A stretch of DNA of 64,000 bases from JAFARE01 sp963777285. Its GTDB lineage: Bacteria; Chloroflexota; Dormibacteria; Aeolococcales; Aeolococcaceae. Where the stretch lies: positions 434,001-498,000 of the forward strand of contig CAVZPR010000001.1 of the NCBI GenBank assembly GCA_963777285.1, read 5' to 3'. The notes below the pieces were generated by a model, which was not told where the DNA came from, searched no databases, and saw only the letters and a program-made list of their open reading frames with translations. The position numbers and the translations under genes were made by a program. Shown piece by piece: positions 33,520 to 44,260 of this stretch (its first letter is position 1; each line of letters starts with the position of its first letter).

Positions 33520-33808
33520 ACAATGGAGAGTTTGATCCTGGCTCAGGATTAACGCTGGCGGCGTGCATGAAACATGCAAGTCGAGCGCGGTGTTCAGTGG
33601 GGTAACCCGCTGAACATCTAGCGGCGCACGGGTGAGTAACACGTGAGCAACCTACCTTCGAGTCGGGGATAGCCCTGGGAAACCAGGATTAATACCCGAT
33701 GTGGTCACGACAGGACATCCTGGCGTGAGTAAAGGCGCAAGCCGCTCGATGACGGGCTCGCGGCCTATTAGCTTGTTGGTGGGGTAACGGCCTACCAAGG
33801 CGGTGATG

Positions 33809-33860
<52 letters not shown>

Positions 33861-34002
33861 AACTCCTACGGGAGGCAGCAGTTAGGAATTTTCCGCAATG
33901 GGCGAAAGCCTGACGGAGCAACGCCGCGTGGGTGATGAAGACCTTCGGGTTGTAAAGCCCTGTCGGAGGGGAAGAACAATGACGGTACCCTCCAAGAAAG
34001 CC

Positions 34003-34041
<39 letters not shown>

Positions 34042-34198
34042 GGGCGAGCGTTATCCGGATTTACTGGGCGTAAAGCGCGTTAAGGCGGCCGGCAAAGTTG
34101 GTTGTGAAATTTCAGGGCTCAACCCTGAAACTGCGTCCAATACTCGTCGGCTCGAGTGCGAGAGAGGAAGGTGGAATTCCCGGTGTAGTAGTGAAATG

Positions 34199-34235
<37 letters not shown>

Positions 34236-34272
34236 CTTCTGGCTCGCAACTGACGCTGTAGCGCGAAAGCGT

Positions 34273-34306
<34 letters not shown>

Positions 34307-34405
34307 ACGCCCTAAACGATGTGCACTAGGTGTTGGGCGTATTGACGCGCTCAGTGCCGCAGCTAACGCATTAAGTGCACCGCCTGGGGAGTACGGCCGC
34401 AAGGT

Positions 34406-34449
<44 letters not shown>

Positions 34450-34549
34450 ATGTGGTTTAATTCGAGGCAACGCGAAGAACCTTACCCAGGTTTGACATGC
34501 ACTTGTAAGCCGTGGAAACACGGCCCCCGAAAGGCAGGTGCACAGGTGG

Positions 34550-34616
<67 letters not shown>

Positions 34617-34862
34617 GGTTAGTTGTATTTTTCTAGCCAGACTGCTGGGAGAAACCCAGAGGAAGGTGGGGATGACGTCAAGTCATCATGCCCTTTATAC
34701 CTGGGGCTACACACATGCTACAATGCCCAGTACAACGGGCTGCGACACCGCGAGGTGAAGCCAATCCCTTAAAGCTGGGCTCAGTTCGGATTGCAGGCTG
34801 CAACTCGCCTGCATGAAGTCGGAGTTGCTAGTAACCGTGGGTCAGCACACCGCGGTGAATAT

Positions 34863-34897
<35 letters not shown>

Positions 34898-34984
34898 CCC
34901 GAGTCTGGTGCACCCGAAGTCGCTGGCCGAACCCGCAAGGGACGGAGGTGCCGAAGGTGTGCCCGGTGAGGGGGGTGAAGTCGT

Positions 34985-35764
34985 AAAAATGTTGCGACCC
35001 ATGCCAGCAATGGCATTGGAGAAATTCGGCTATATGCTGGAAACCCCGCTGTATCCCTGGCTACTCGCCGATGCGAGTGACAATGCTCTGGGTGATGCGG
35101 ACAATCAGCAGGGAAGTCGTCCAGTCGATGAGACTGGACTGACCCCTCAGAGACTACACGCCGAACTCCTTGCAGCAACCTGTCCTGTCTCCCGTGCATA
35201 CCTATGGGGTGCACTCCACGATGCGACCATCAGCCGCCGGCATCGCACCGTCCGCTTTGGGCAGAGCGATCCGCAGTGGCTCGAGGGGCTGATCGTGCTC
35301 CTGGCGAAGCTTGGTCAGCGAGCGTGGATGTATCGAGAAGGGCGCACGAGAAGGCTGTGGATCCTAGAAACCTCGTTCGGATGGATGGCCGAAACGATGT
35401 CATTCACGACGGTCGAAGAGCAGCTCGCCTATGCGAGAGGCTACTTCGACGCCGAGGGTGGCATTCCCAAGGATCTGTCCGCGAGGTTCTATATCCAACT
35501 TGTCCAGAAGAACGCCACGGATCTCAGCGAGTTGAGAACCATTCTCGAGACTATCGGCGTTCGATGCGGCACGATGCACAACCCGAGTGTCCGCGTGGAC
35601 AGCTCAATGTGGAGGTTCTACGTGCTCGCAGTGTCCCATCGGACATTTGTCGAGCGCGTGAGCTCCTGGCACCCGCGCAAGCGAAGAGACATGGACCTCT
35701 GGCTGAAAGCCAGGCAAGGATGAAGATATAGTCCGCGCCCCGTGGCGACACGGGGAGAACCGCG
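34985..35764 (+). other. Group I intron in 16S rRNA (position S1498)
   Basis: A 780-base insertion with group I marks. The 5' exon ends in U and pairs GTCGT with the guide GCGAC at 34994-34998, giving the required U-G wobble. Core elements are AATCAGCAGGGA (35103-35114, Q), CTCAGAGACTACACG (35146-35160, R) and AAGATATAGTCC (35723-35734, S). P9 is a perfect seven-pair hairpin with GCGA loop (35738-35755). The last intron base is G. The endonuclease frame fills most of the interior. Confidence 0.93.
34989..35723 (+). CDS. LAGLIDADG homing endonuclease in the 16S intron (two-motif type)
   Basis: About 244 residues if started at ATG 34989, four bases into the intron; ATG 35034 is an alternative. 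Two LAGLIDADG-like helices are visible: AYLWGALHDAT near residue 71 and AYARGYFDAEGGI near 148, each ending in the acidic metal-binding residue, so it should act as a monomer. The C-terminal part (LRTILETIGVRCG, MWRFYVL) is typical of these enzymes. The coding frame passes through the ribozyme core, and its TGA overlaps the first base of the S element. Expected target is the intron-less 16S site. Confidence 0.85.
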   Translation: MLRPMPAMALEKFGYMLETPLYPWLLADASDNALGDADNQQGSRPVDETGLTPQRLHAELLAATCPVSRAYLWGALHDATISRRHRTVRFGQSDPQWLEGLIVLLAKLGQRAWMYREGRTRRLWILETSFGWMAETMSFTTVEEQLAYARGYFDAEGGIPKDLSARFYIQLVQKNATDLSELRTILETIGVRCGTMHNPSVRVDSSMWRFYVLAVSHRTFVERVSSWHPRKRRDMDLWLKARQG

Positions 35765-35808
<44 letters not shown>

Positions 35809-36169
35809 TAGGGAGCGGCACGCATCCGCAGACTGCAATCGGATTGCAGTCGGCGCGCGAGCCGGTCAACTCAGGTATGGCAGCAACGCGTCACCCAGAA
35901 CCGCGAAGAGTAGCGATGCCGGACTTCGGGATCGCGAAGAGTACCGGGATGCAGCGTGGCGCGAACCGTTCGCACATCGTGCGTGCGGGGAGGCCTGCCA
36001 GGGGCAGTGGGAATCTGCACATGAATGTCGGGTAGTACGGTGCTCCCGACGACAACGAGAACCCGCGCAGGGTCTCGCGGGAGTCGCTCCACGCTTCAGC
36101 GGTCGAGGACCTGCTGCGCCGGCCCGCCGGGCCGGGCGCGCGATGCAAGATGTCGCGCCGCCCGAGCCT
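35809..36169 (+). other. 16S-tRNA spacer
   Basis: About 360 bases without a gene. It contains a perfect inverted repeat, GACTGCAATC-G-GATTGCAGTC (35831-35851), and a direct repeat CGCGAAGAGTA at 35902-35912 and 35933-35943. No reading frame is convincing. Confidence 0.6.
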
Positions 36170-36243
36170 GGGCCTTTAGCTCAGTTGGTGAGAGCGCACG
36201 GCTGATAACCGTGAGGTCTCTGGTTCGAATCCAGAAAGGCCCA
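36170..36243 (+). tRNA. tRNA-Ile (GAT)
   Basis: 74 bases with acceptor stem GGGCCTT/AAGGCCC, D-loop AGCTCAGTTGGTGAGAGC, anticodon GAT at 36204-36206, and TTCGAAT T-loop. CCA is not encoded. It is in the usual place between 16S and 23S. Confidence 0.97.
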
Positions 36244-36278
36244 CGCTCGGGCCGGCGCGCTTCAGTGCCACCTGCCTC

Positions 36279-36354
36279 GGGGATGTAGCTCAGCTGGGAG
36301 AGCACCTGCTTTGCAAGCAGGGGGTCGCCGGTTCGAGCCCGGCCATCTCCACCA
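36279..36354 (+). tRNA. tRNA-Ala (TGC)
   Basis: Acceptor stem GGGGATG/CATCTCC, anticodon TGC at 36312-36314, T-loop TTCGAGC, with CCA encoded at 36352-36354. It pairs with tRNA-Ile in the spacer as in many rRNA operons. Confidence 0.97.
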
Positions 36355-36568
36355 GCGCTTCCTCAGTCGATCCACCCGGCGTCACGCCGGGATCGCCGCA
36401 CCTTGATACGTGAATAGCGAGTCTGCGTGAGAAAATTGCACGGTGCACATGCTGCAACGTGCACTTTGAGAATCCTCACAATGTGAATGCCAGGCGACAC
36501 AAGAGCGTGTCGAGCGGCGCGTCCGGCGCCGTTCAACTTCCGCTGTCACTGAAGAGTGACGATAGGAA
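36355..36568 (+). other. tRNA-23S spacer
   Basis: Non-coding spacer with CCTTGATACGTGAATAGCG at 36402-36420, similar to an element in the 16S leader, followed by imperfect inverted repeats likely to form the 23S processing stem. Confidence 0.5.
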
Positions 36569-36605
<37 letters not shown>

Positions 36606-38563
36606 ACCAAGAGCCGATGAAGGACGTAGCGTTGCTGCGATAAGCCTCGGGTAGCTGCTAGCAAGCGTTAGATCCGGGGATTTCCGAATGGGGCAACCCA
36701 CCTGGAGGAATGTCCAGGTACTCCCGGTTGAACACATAGGCCGGGTAGAGGGCACGCGGAGAACTGAAACATCTAAGTATCCGCAGGAAAAGATGACATC
36801 CCCTTAGTAGTGGCGAGCGAAAAGGGGCCAGCCTAAACCGAGACGGCGTGATAGCCGGCAGGCGTTTCCGTTTCGGTGTCGTGGGACCTCTCGGTTTCCT
36901 CTGCCGGGGAGACGAGGAGTTACAAAGTCGACGTCTAGCCGAATGGCTTTGGAAAAGCCAGCCGCAGAAGGTGACAGCCCTGTACGCGAAAGACGAGCGA
37001 CCTCCTGAGAGAGCTCCCAAGTACCACGGAACACGTGGAATTCTGTGGGAATCTGGGCGGACCATCGTCCAAGGCTGAATACTCTTGGTGACCGATAGCG
37101 AACTAGTACCGTGAGGGAAAGGTGAAAAGCACCCCAGACGGGGAGTTAAAAGTACCTGAAACCGTGTGCTTACAAACCGTGAGAGGGCTATGCCCATTTA
37201 TGGGAATGCCTGATTGCGTGCCTTTTGTAGAATGAGCCGGCGAGTTACTTCCGTGCGGCGAGGTTAAGGGGTTGACACCCGGAGCCGCAGCGAAAGCGAG
37301 TCTGAATAGGGCGTGGCCACCGCGAGGTGGCGGTAGTCGCACGGAGTAGACCCGAAACCGAGTGACCTATCCATGGTCAGGGTGAAGCGCGGGTAAGACC
37401 GCGTGGAAGCCCGAACCGACCCCGGTTGAAAACGCGGCGGATGAACTGTGGATAGCGGTGAAATGCCAATCGAACTCGGAGATAGCTGGTTCTCCTCGAA
37501 ATGCATTTAGGTGCAGCGTCGTCGTTGGGGTTTGCAGCTGGTAGAGCACTGAATGGGCTAGGGGCGATCACCTCGTTACCAAACCCAATCAAACTCCGAA
37601 TGGCGGCAAATCATCCGGCGGCAGTGAGACGGTGGGGGCTAAGCTTCATCGTCGAAAGGGAAAAAGCCCAGACCACCGGCTAAGGTCCCTAATCGCAAGC
37701 TAAGTGGAAAAGGATGTCACGGTGTCCAGACAACCAGGATGTTGGCTTAGAAGCAGCCACCATTCAAAGAGTGCGTAACAGCTCACTGGTCGAATGTCGT
37801 GGCGCCGACAATGATCGGGGCTCAAGCTTGCAACCGAAGCCGTGGATGGCTCTTCCTCTGGAAGAGTCGTGGTAGAGGAGCGTTCTGTGTGCTGCGAAGC
37901 TCGACCGTAAGGACGGGTGGAGCGCACAGAAGTGCGAATGCCGGCACAAGTAGCGAGAAACACGTGGGAAACGTGTTCGCCGTAAGCCTAAGGTTTCCTG
38001 GGCAACGTTAATCGTCCCAGGGTCAGTCGGGACCTAAGCCGAGGCCGAAAGGCGTAGGCGATGGACAGTTGGTCAACATTCCAACACCACCGATAGTTCG
38101 TTATCAGCGATGGGGGAACGGGGAAGGATAGGCCTGACGGGGCGTTGGTTGTCCCCGACGGAGCCTCCTAGGGTGCCAGGTAGGAAAATCCGCCTGGCGT
38201 GAGCCTGAGAAGGATCCCAAGGTACTTGTGCCGATGGGGCCGATTCCATGCCTCCAAGAAAAGCCTCTAGCGAGAACTACGGTGCCCGTACCGCAAACCG
38301 ACACAGGTAGGCGGGAAGAGGATTCCAAGGCGATCGAGGGAAACGTGGCTAAGGAACTCGGCAAAATTTCCCCGTAACTTCGGGAGAAGGGGAGCCCTTG
38401 ACGGTGATCCGGCTTGCCCGGTGAGCTGGCGAGGGCCGCAGAGAAAAGGCCCATCCGACTGTTTACTAAAAACACAGGTCTCTGCTAAAGCGCAAGCTGA
38501 CGTATAGGGGCTGACGCCTGCCCGGTGCCGGAAGGTTAAGTGGAGGGGTGCAAGCCCTGAAAT

Positions 38564-39323
<760 letters not shown>

Positions 39324-39602
39324 AAGTTCCGACCCGCACGAATGGCGTAACGAGATGGGCGCTGTCTCGGCCACGTACTCGGCGAAACTGAAGTACCTGT
39401 GAAGATACAGGTTACCCGCAGCAGGACGGAAAGACCCCGTGGAGCTTTACTACAACTTGCCACTGAAATGGGGTCTAGCATGTAGAGGATAGCTGGGAGA
39501 CTGTGAAGCCGGGCCGCTAGGTTCGGTGGAGTCAACCTTGGAATACCAGCCTTGCTAGATTTTATTTCTAACCGGCGCCGTTATCCGGTGTCGGGACCGT
39601 GG

Positions 39603-39635
<33 letters not shown>

Positions 39636-39792
39636 CAAACGGTAACGGAGGCGCCCAAAGGTTCCCTCAGCCTGGATGGAAATCAGGCTTTGGCGTGTAA
39701 TGGCGTAAGGGAGCTTGACTGTGAGGCCGACAAGCCGAACAGGGACGAAAGTCGGGCATAGTGATCCGACGGCTCTGTATGGAAAGGCCGTC

Positions 39793-39829
<37 letters not shown>

Positions 39830-39859
39830 GATCTTGCCCAAGAGTTCACATCGACGGCA

Positions 39860-39901
<42 letters not shown>

Positions 39902-39905
39902 GAGT

Positions 39906-39942
<37 letters not shown>

Positions 39943-40420
39943 TACGCGAGCTGGGTTTAGAACGTCGTGAGACAGTTCGGATCGTATCCGCTGTGGGCGC
40001 AGGAGATTTGAGGGGAGCTGACCTTAGTACGAGAGGACCGGGTTGGACGGACCGCTAGTGCACCAGTTGTTCTGCCAAGAGCACCGCTGGGTAGCCATGT
40101 CCGGTTGGGATAAGCGCTGAAAGCATCTAAGTGCGAAGCCCACCCCAAGATAAGATCTCCCACCGAATAATCGGGTAAGACCCCAGAGAGACCATCTGGT
40201 TGATAGGCCGCGGGTGTAAGAGGGGCAACCCTTTGAGCTGAGCGGTACTAATCGGTCGAGGGCTTGACCTCCTATCCCACTTTTCAGAGACATGCGGCGA
40301 CGGCAGGATGCCGTCGATGCTCACTACCGTCTGGCAGCAGCGCGCATCGCGCTGCAGGATTCTCGAGCGCGCGCGCTCTCTCGGCAGACTTCGCTATCTC
40401 CCTTTGTCAAAAGAGAGATA

Positions 40421-40537
40421 TCCGGTGACCATAGCGGTGGGGAAACACCTGTTCCCATCCCGAACACAGCAGTTAAGCCCACCAGCGCCGATGGTACTGC
40501 CCTGGCAACGGGGTGGAAGAGTAGGTCATTGCCGGGT
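40421..40537 (+). rRNA. rrf: 5S ribosomal RNA
   Basis: About 117 bases with the 5S pattern: terminal stem TCCGGTGACC/GGTCATTGCCGGG, ATCCCGAACACAGCAGTTAAGC and GCGCCGATGGTACTGC, then GGGTGGAAGAGTAGG. It lies 150 bases after 23S. Ends approximate by a few bases. Confidence 0.95.
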
Positions 40538-40550
40538 ATCTCTTTTTTTT
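40537..40550 (+). terminator. rRNA operon terminator
   Basis: A run of eight T (40543-40550) follows the stem formed by AAGAGAGATA (40411-40420) and TATCTCTTTT flanking 5S. This is the expected end of the operon. Confidence 0.7.
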
Positions 40551-40652
40551 GCTTACAGTCTGTTCTCCGAGAGCACGCAGGTTGATCCGGAAATGCGTAC
40601 GCCGCGGCTAGGCTGGGATGGTTGGACGCGCATCAGCACGGAGGGACCGCCA

Positions 40653-41036
40653 ATGCCGGGAAAGAAGGAGCTGCCATCCACCCTCAAGCGCTCGCCGACC
40701 AAGGCGCAGCGCACCTGGATCGAAACGCACGACAGCGCGGTGGAACAGTACGGCGAGGGTGAGCGCGCACACCGCACGGCGTTCGCGTCGCTCAAGCACA
40801 CGTATGAGAAGGTGGGCGATCGCTGGGAGCGCAAGGACGAACGTGGGCCTTCGGACCCGCAGTCAGCACGGCAGGACCGGAACAAGCGGGACCATCCGTC
40901 AGAGACCTTCGGTGGCGTCGACCTTTACGGGCACACGCGCCGTGAGCTCTACGGCCGCGCCGCTGAACTGAACGTGGCCGGGCGCTCCCGCATGACCAAA
41001 GTGGAGTTGGCGCGCGCCATCGCGCAACGCCAGTAG
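40653..41036 (+). CDS. ChaB-domain protein with C-terminal Rho-N/SAP-like helix
   Basis: A 127-residue protein. The first 70 residues follow the ChaB pattern (LPSTLKRSPTKAQRTWIETH, RAHRTAFASLKHTYEKVGDRWERK). The last 30, TRRELYGRAAELNVAGRSRM then TKVELARAI, look like the Rho N-terminal/SAP-type nucleic-acid-binding helix pair seen fused to ChaB in other bacteria. GGAGGG at 40640-40645 precedes ATG 40653 by 7 bases, a good ribosome binding site. Role in stress or nucleic-acid binding is inferred. Confidence 0.8.
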   Translation: MPGKKELPSTLKRSPTKAQRTWIETHDSAVEQYGEGERAHRTAFASLKHTYEKVGDRWERKDERGPSDPQSARQDRNKRDHPSETFGGVDLYGHTRRELYGRAAELNVAGRSRMTKVELARAIAQRQ

Positions 41037-41039
41037 CGA

Positions 41040-41537
41040 TCAGTGGCCCGAGAAGAGCGCTCCGAGCTTGGCCGACATGAGCACGGAGATGGCGTTCTGC
41101 GCGTCCTGCAGCAGGCTGGTCTCCTGCGCCGACGTGAGGGCGCCCCTGGTCACCGCCTTGTCGAGCTCCGACTTGATGGCTGCGACCGCCTGGGCCTGCA
41201 GGGTTGCCGCCTTCGCGCCCGCGATCTGATCCAGGGTCTTGCCGGCGCGGATGTCCGCGAAGATCTGCTGCGGCGTGAGCCCCAGCTCTTTCGTCACCTT
41301 GCCCAGCATGCCGAACGCTGCCGCGCCGCCAAAAGCGGGGCCGTGCGCGCCGCGGCCCCACGGGCCATGGGTGTCGGGCGCCGTGGTGGAGTGAGAGCTT
41401 CCGGAGGCGGCTGTCAGCTGCGCGGGCCCGTTCGTGGCCGCGCCCGCGTGATCGATGGCGACGACCGTGCCGAGCCCGATGACGCCGGCGGTGAGCACCG
41501 CGATCAGCAGGTTCCGCGGAGAGGCGATGAGCTTCAT
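41040..41537 (-). CDS. Small secreted protein, unknown function
   Basis: 165 residues with a clear signal peptide (LLIAVLTAGVIGLGTVVAI, then AGAA). A Gly/His-rich stretch is followed by a helical domain: LGLTPQQIFADIRAGKTLDQ and AVTRGALTSAQETSLLQDAQ. The LT..Q....L..GKTL.QIA pattern recurs in small extracytoplasmic helical proteins of high-GC Gram-positives, but I cannot name the family. Convergent with the ChaB-like gene, 3 bases apart. Confidence 0.75.
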   Translation of the reverse strand: MKLIASPRNLLIAVLTAGVIGLGTVVAIDHAGAATNGPAQLTAASGSSHSTTAPDTHGPWGRGAHGPAFGGAAAFGMLGKVTKELGLTPQQIFADIRAGKTLDQIAGAKAATLQAQAVAAIKSELDKAVTRGALTSAQETSLLQDAQNAISVLMSAKLGALFSGH

Positions 41538-41667
41538 GGTCCTGTGTCCCCCAGCCTGTGGCGAGTTGCGCGTCCAGCGTAGCGCAGGTAGCCGAATCGA
41601 AAGCTTTCAGCAATGTGACGATTCTCCGGCGGGAACCTTCCCTGGCCGCAGGCGGCGGCGCCTCCCG

Positions 41668-41673
41668 TAGACT
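41668..41673 (+). promoter_or_regulatory. -10 box TAGACT of tRNA-Leu
   Basis: TAGACT, identical to the rRNA -10 box, ends 13 bases before the tRNA. Confidence 0.5.
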
Positions 41674-41686
41674 TAGGCGGCCCGAG

Positions 41687-41773
41687 GCCGAGGTGGTGGA
41701 ATTGGTAGACACGCTAGCTTGAGGGGCTAGTGAGGGCAACCTTGTAAGGGTTCGAGTCCCTTCCTCGGCACCA
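41687..41773 (+). tRNA. tRNA-Leu (GAG)
   Basis: Acceptor stem GCCGAGG/CCTCGGC, anticodon GAG at 41721-41723 in loop TTGAGGG, long variable arm (TGAGGGCAACCTTGTAA region), T-loop TTCGAGT, discriminator A, and CCA encoded at 41771-41773. Confidence 0.96.
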
Positions 41774-42027
41774 GATTTCTCTTATAGAATAAGGGATCTC
41801 TCGCGGCTTACCTCAGCCTGTACCCCCAAAGTGACTCCGTTCTGAGCCTCAGGAGCGCCGCGGGCCGAGTTCGGCCTGGAGGCTACGGCTCGTCCGGAAA
41901 TGGCGCGATTCCCTTCCCCCGCTTTGTGGAGTTGCGTAGCGGGAGGTTCCCCACATCATGGTGGTCTGTCGATCGGGTCAAGCCCACTCACGCGGGCCGG
42001 CCGCAGCACGGCGCTGATGGATGCTAG
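41774..42027. other. Gene-poor stretch after tRNA-Leu
   Basis: No convincing gene here, and only one weak candidate (42028-42216) before the reductase gene at 42229. A short imperfect hairpin CTTAT-AGA-ATAAG near 41780-41792 directly follows the tRNA and may end its transcript, though it has no T-run. Confidence 0.4.
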
Positions 42028-42216
42028 ATGGTGCGCATCGCGGCCGAGCGAGATCTGGCACCCGGGCTCAAGCGCAATCCGGAGCAGGCGATCGAGATGG
42101 GCGACTACCCGGGCGACCAGGATGTCGACCGAACATCGATGAGCCCGGAGGCCCTGAAGCGTCAATGTGGCATGCGACCCAACCGACCCGAGCTGCAGAG
42201 AGCCGCAAAGAGATGA
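42028..42216 (+). CDS. Possible small charged protein, unknown
   Basis: A 62-residue frame from ATG 42028, rich in Arg, Glu and Pro (ERDLAPGLKRNPEQAIEMGD, MSPEALKRQCGM), with high third-position GC. No ribosome binding site and no recognisable domain. It ends 12 bases before the reductase gene, so it could be a co-transcribed small gene or a remnant. Confidence 0.3.
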   Translation: MVRIAAERDLAPGLKRNPEQAIEMGDYPGDQDVDRTSMSPEALKRQCGMRPNRPELQRAAKR

Positions 42217-42228
42217 AGGAGTAGTCCC

Positions 42229-42792
42229 GTGCGGGAAGTCGTGCTGCTTATGACTGCGTCAATCGACGGGTTCGTCGCCGCGCCAACGGGACACGTCGGT
42301 GGCTTACCGGAGCCGGACGAGCTCAAACGTTGGAAGCTCGATCGGATCCGTCGCGCCGGGACGCACATCATGGGGCGCGTCACCTACGAGGAGATGGCCT
42401 CGTACTGGCCCACCTCCACCGATGACTATGCCGCGCCGATGAACGACATCCCCAAGGTGGTGTTCTCGAAGACGCTGGAGGAGGCCACCTGGGCCGGGAC
42501 GTCAATCGCGAGCGGCGACCTGGCCGACGAGATCGCCGCGCTAAAGGGGCAAGCAGGCGGAGAGATCATCGCGTGGGGCGGTGCCCGCTTCGCTCAAGCG
42601 CTGTCCACGGCCGGGCTCATCGACGTATACGCCATCGTGGTGAAGCCCGTTGCGTACGGGAACGGCGAGCCGCTCTTCGCGAACCTTCCCGACGCGCTGC
42701 TCCTCAGAGTGGTTAGTACGACGACCTTTTCGACGGGGACGATGCTCCACATCTACCGGCCACGCAGCTGGGGTGGTCAGGCCGGGGAATGA
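42229..42792 (+). CDS. RibD C-terminal/dihydrofolate-reductase-like protein
   Basis: A 187-residue reductase of the DHFR-fold family: VVLLMTASIDGFVAAPTG, IMGRVTYEEMASYWPT, PKVVFSKTLEEATW, IIAWGGARFAQALSTAGLID and a final strand pair. Such stand-alone proteins bind NADPH and usually have no known substrate. GTG 42229 with AAGGAG (42216-42221) 7 bases upstream is a good start. It lies in a gene-poor accessory stretch. Confidence 0.88.
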   Translation: MREVVLLMTASIDGFVAAPTGHVGGLPEPDELKRWKLDRIRRAGTHIMGRVTYEEMASYWPTSTDDYAAPMNDIPKVVFSKTLEEATWAGTSIASGDLADEIAALKGQAGGEIIAWGGARFAQALSTAGLIDVYAIVVKPVAYGNGEPLFANLPDALLLRVVSTTTFSTGTMLHIYRPRSWGGQAGE

Positions 42793-43126
42793 TCAGGCAC
42801 CGGCGTTGCCCGGCAAGCATGGCCTCCTGGCATCGCTGTGCAAGGCAACATACTGATCGACTTGCCGAACGACGGCGAGATCACCGACTGCCTCTGCCAG
42901 CGACGGTGTGCGGGTGGCCTCTTCCTGCCACGGCCCACCAAGCAAGTGATCTTCCTATAGTTGTGGGCGCTGTGATTGCTGCCAACGCTCTCATACGTCA
43001 ACGGCGGCCCCCAAGCCAGGCAATGTCTTTGCCGCGCACCTGGCGCTCACCGGCGGTGCTGTGCAATCCCGCGGTCGAGACGTGGTTGCGCCAGCTCAAG
43101 CGCGACGGCTTGCTGGTTTCGCTATC
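42793..43126. other. Gene-poor stretch between reductase and orphan gene
   Basis: I see no convincing gene, RNA or repeat. A frame that ends at 43130 with LCNPAVETWLRQLKRDGLLV reads like the tail of a real protein, and its stop overlaps the next GTG, but no plausible N-terminus is present, so it may be a remnant. Confidence 0.4.
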
Positions 43127-43744
43127 GTGAGCGACGCCTCGCCATGCTCAGGTGATTTCGTTCGCGCTCGCACGGCAGAGCGTGATGCCGTCACCGTCGA
43201 AGGAATCCTCCAACTCCGCCACGTGCCTGTGTGGGATTACGTGCAGGTCCTTGTCCTCGACGATGAAGATTGGCATGACGTTGACCCTGCGTCCATTGAA
43301 GTGCTCGAAGCCGGCGCAGCCTCTGCCGAGGAGATGGAGGCGCAGGACGTGTTGCGTGATGAGCCGGGCTGGCGATCACACCGCCGCCTGATCGACGCGC
43401 AACGCGCCGGCCTCATCAGTCCTGTTCGAGATTACCAAGGCATCAGTTGGGCTGACCTCTATGAGGCGGCTGATCGCTTCGCGCAGCCACTGATTGACGC
43501 AGGCTGGCTGGTCACGGACCGAACGCAGGACTCCCATAACGTCCTCGGCGACACGATCCTCATCGACCTCCGTCGCGGAGACGAAGCGTTCGAGATCGAG
43601 CGATATGAGAACGGGAACGTCACGCTGCGCGCCGTCGACGACGAGGCACTCGCCGATGACGAGGCTCCGGCAGATCCCTTGCTCGACCAGGGCACTCCAA
43701 CGGAGGCGATCAACGAAATTCGGGCTCGGGGGTGGCTGCCGTAA
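43127..43744 (+). CDS. Unknown acidic protein
   Basis: A 205-residue acidic soluble protein. Distinct stretches are VWDYVQVLVLDDEDWHDVDP, ISWADLYEAADRFAQPLIDA and GDTILIDLRRGDEAFEIERY. No signal peptide, membrane helix or motif that I recognise. GTG 43127 is the most likely start, overlapping the stop of a frame upstream. Codon use is high-GC like its neighbours. Confidence 0.6.
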   Translation: MSDASPCSGDFVRARTAERDAVTVEGILQLRHVPVWDYVQVLVLDDEDWHDVDPASIEVLEAGAASAEEMEAQDVLRDEPGWRSHRRLIDAQRAGLISPVRDYQGISWADLYEAADRFAQPLIDAGWLVTDRTQDSHNVLGDTILIDLRRGDEAFEIERYENGNVTLRAVDDEALADDEAPADPLLDQGTPTEAINEIRARGWLP

Positions 43745-43862
43745 CCGCTCGCCGCATCCCGTGATGACGAGGCCGCCGCGGCGGCCTCGAGCCTGACGCG
43801 ATCAGCCTGGAGGCGTTCGGTCGCGAGATGCCGGAGGTGCGATTAGGCCAGCCATCCAGCCG

Positions 43863-44093
43863 TCAGGTCAAATCGCCGCTAGAGCTCTCCCCACCGCGGC
43901 GGTCACCCTTGGCAGCCGTCTCCGCGCCCGACCTCGCGTCGTAGGGCCCGTCCAAGCGCACGCCGGACGGTCGGCCGGCAGCGTCAATATCGGCGGTCAC
44001 CGCATACCAGCGCTTGCCCAGGTGCAGCACGCCGTAGTGCCGCTCGATCGTCCAGCTCTTGGGCGTGATCCCAACTCGCTCGCTCTGGGGCAT
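43863..44093 (-). CDS. Small unknown protein
   Basis: 76 residues from ATG 44093. ERHYGVLHLGKRWYAVTADI and DAAGRPSGVRLDGPYDARSG read like a compact beta-rich domain with a charged tail. No family recognised. It is divergent from the GGDEF gene. Confidence 0.45.
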   Translation of the reverse strand: MPQSERVGITPKSWTIERHYGVLHLGKRWYAVTADIDAAGRPSGVRLDGPYDARSGAETAAKGDRRGGESSSGDLT

Positions 44094-44260
44094 GATCAGC
44101 CTGCACGGTAGCGCGACCTGGCGAGAGGCGGCTACCCCGAGCTCGCTGATGTTCGAGCCCGCGGCGCGTAACGTGGGATGCGTTGGCGCGTACGCGTCAC
44201 CTCCCCGTGTCCGATTCGTCAAGCAGCGCACCATTTTTTGGGCGAGTGTCTGTGGCGACC

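Noticed and set aside
41900..42142. An 80-codon frame after tRNA-Leu
   Set aside because: Ser/Arg-rich with no ribosome binding site, and overlapped by a better candidate at 42028.
41687..44260. An attachment-site duplication of the tRNA-Leu 3' end
   Set aside because: I found no second copy of the tRNA 3' sequence downstream and no integrase gene.
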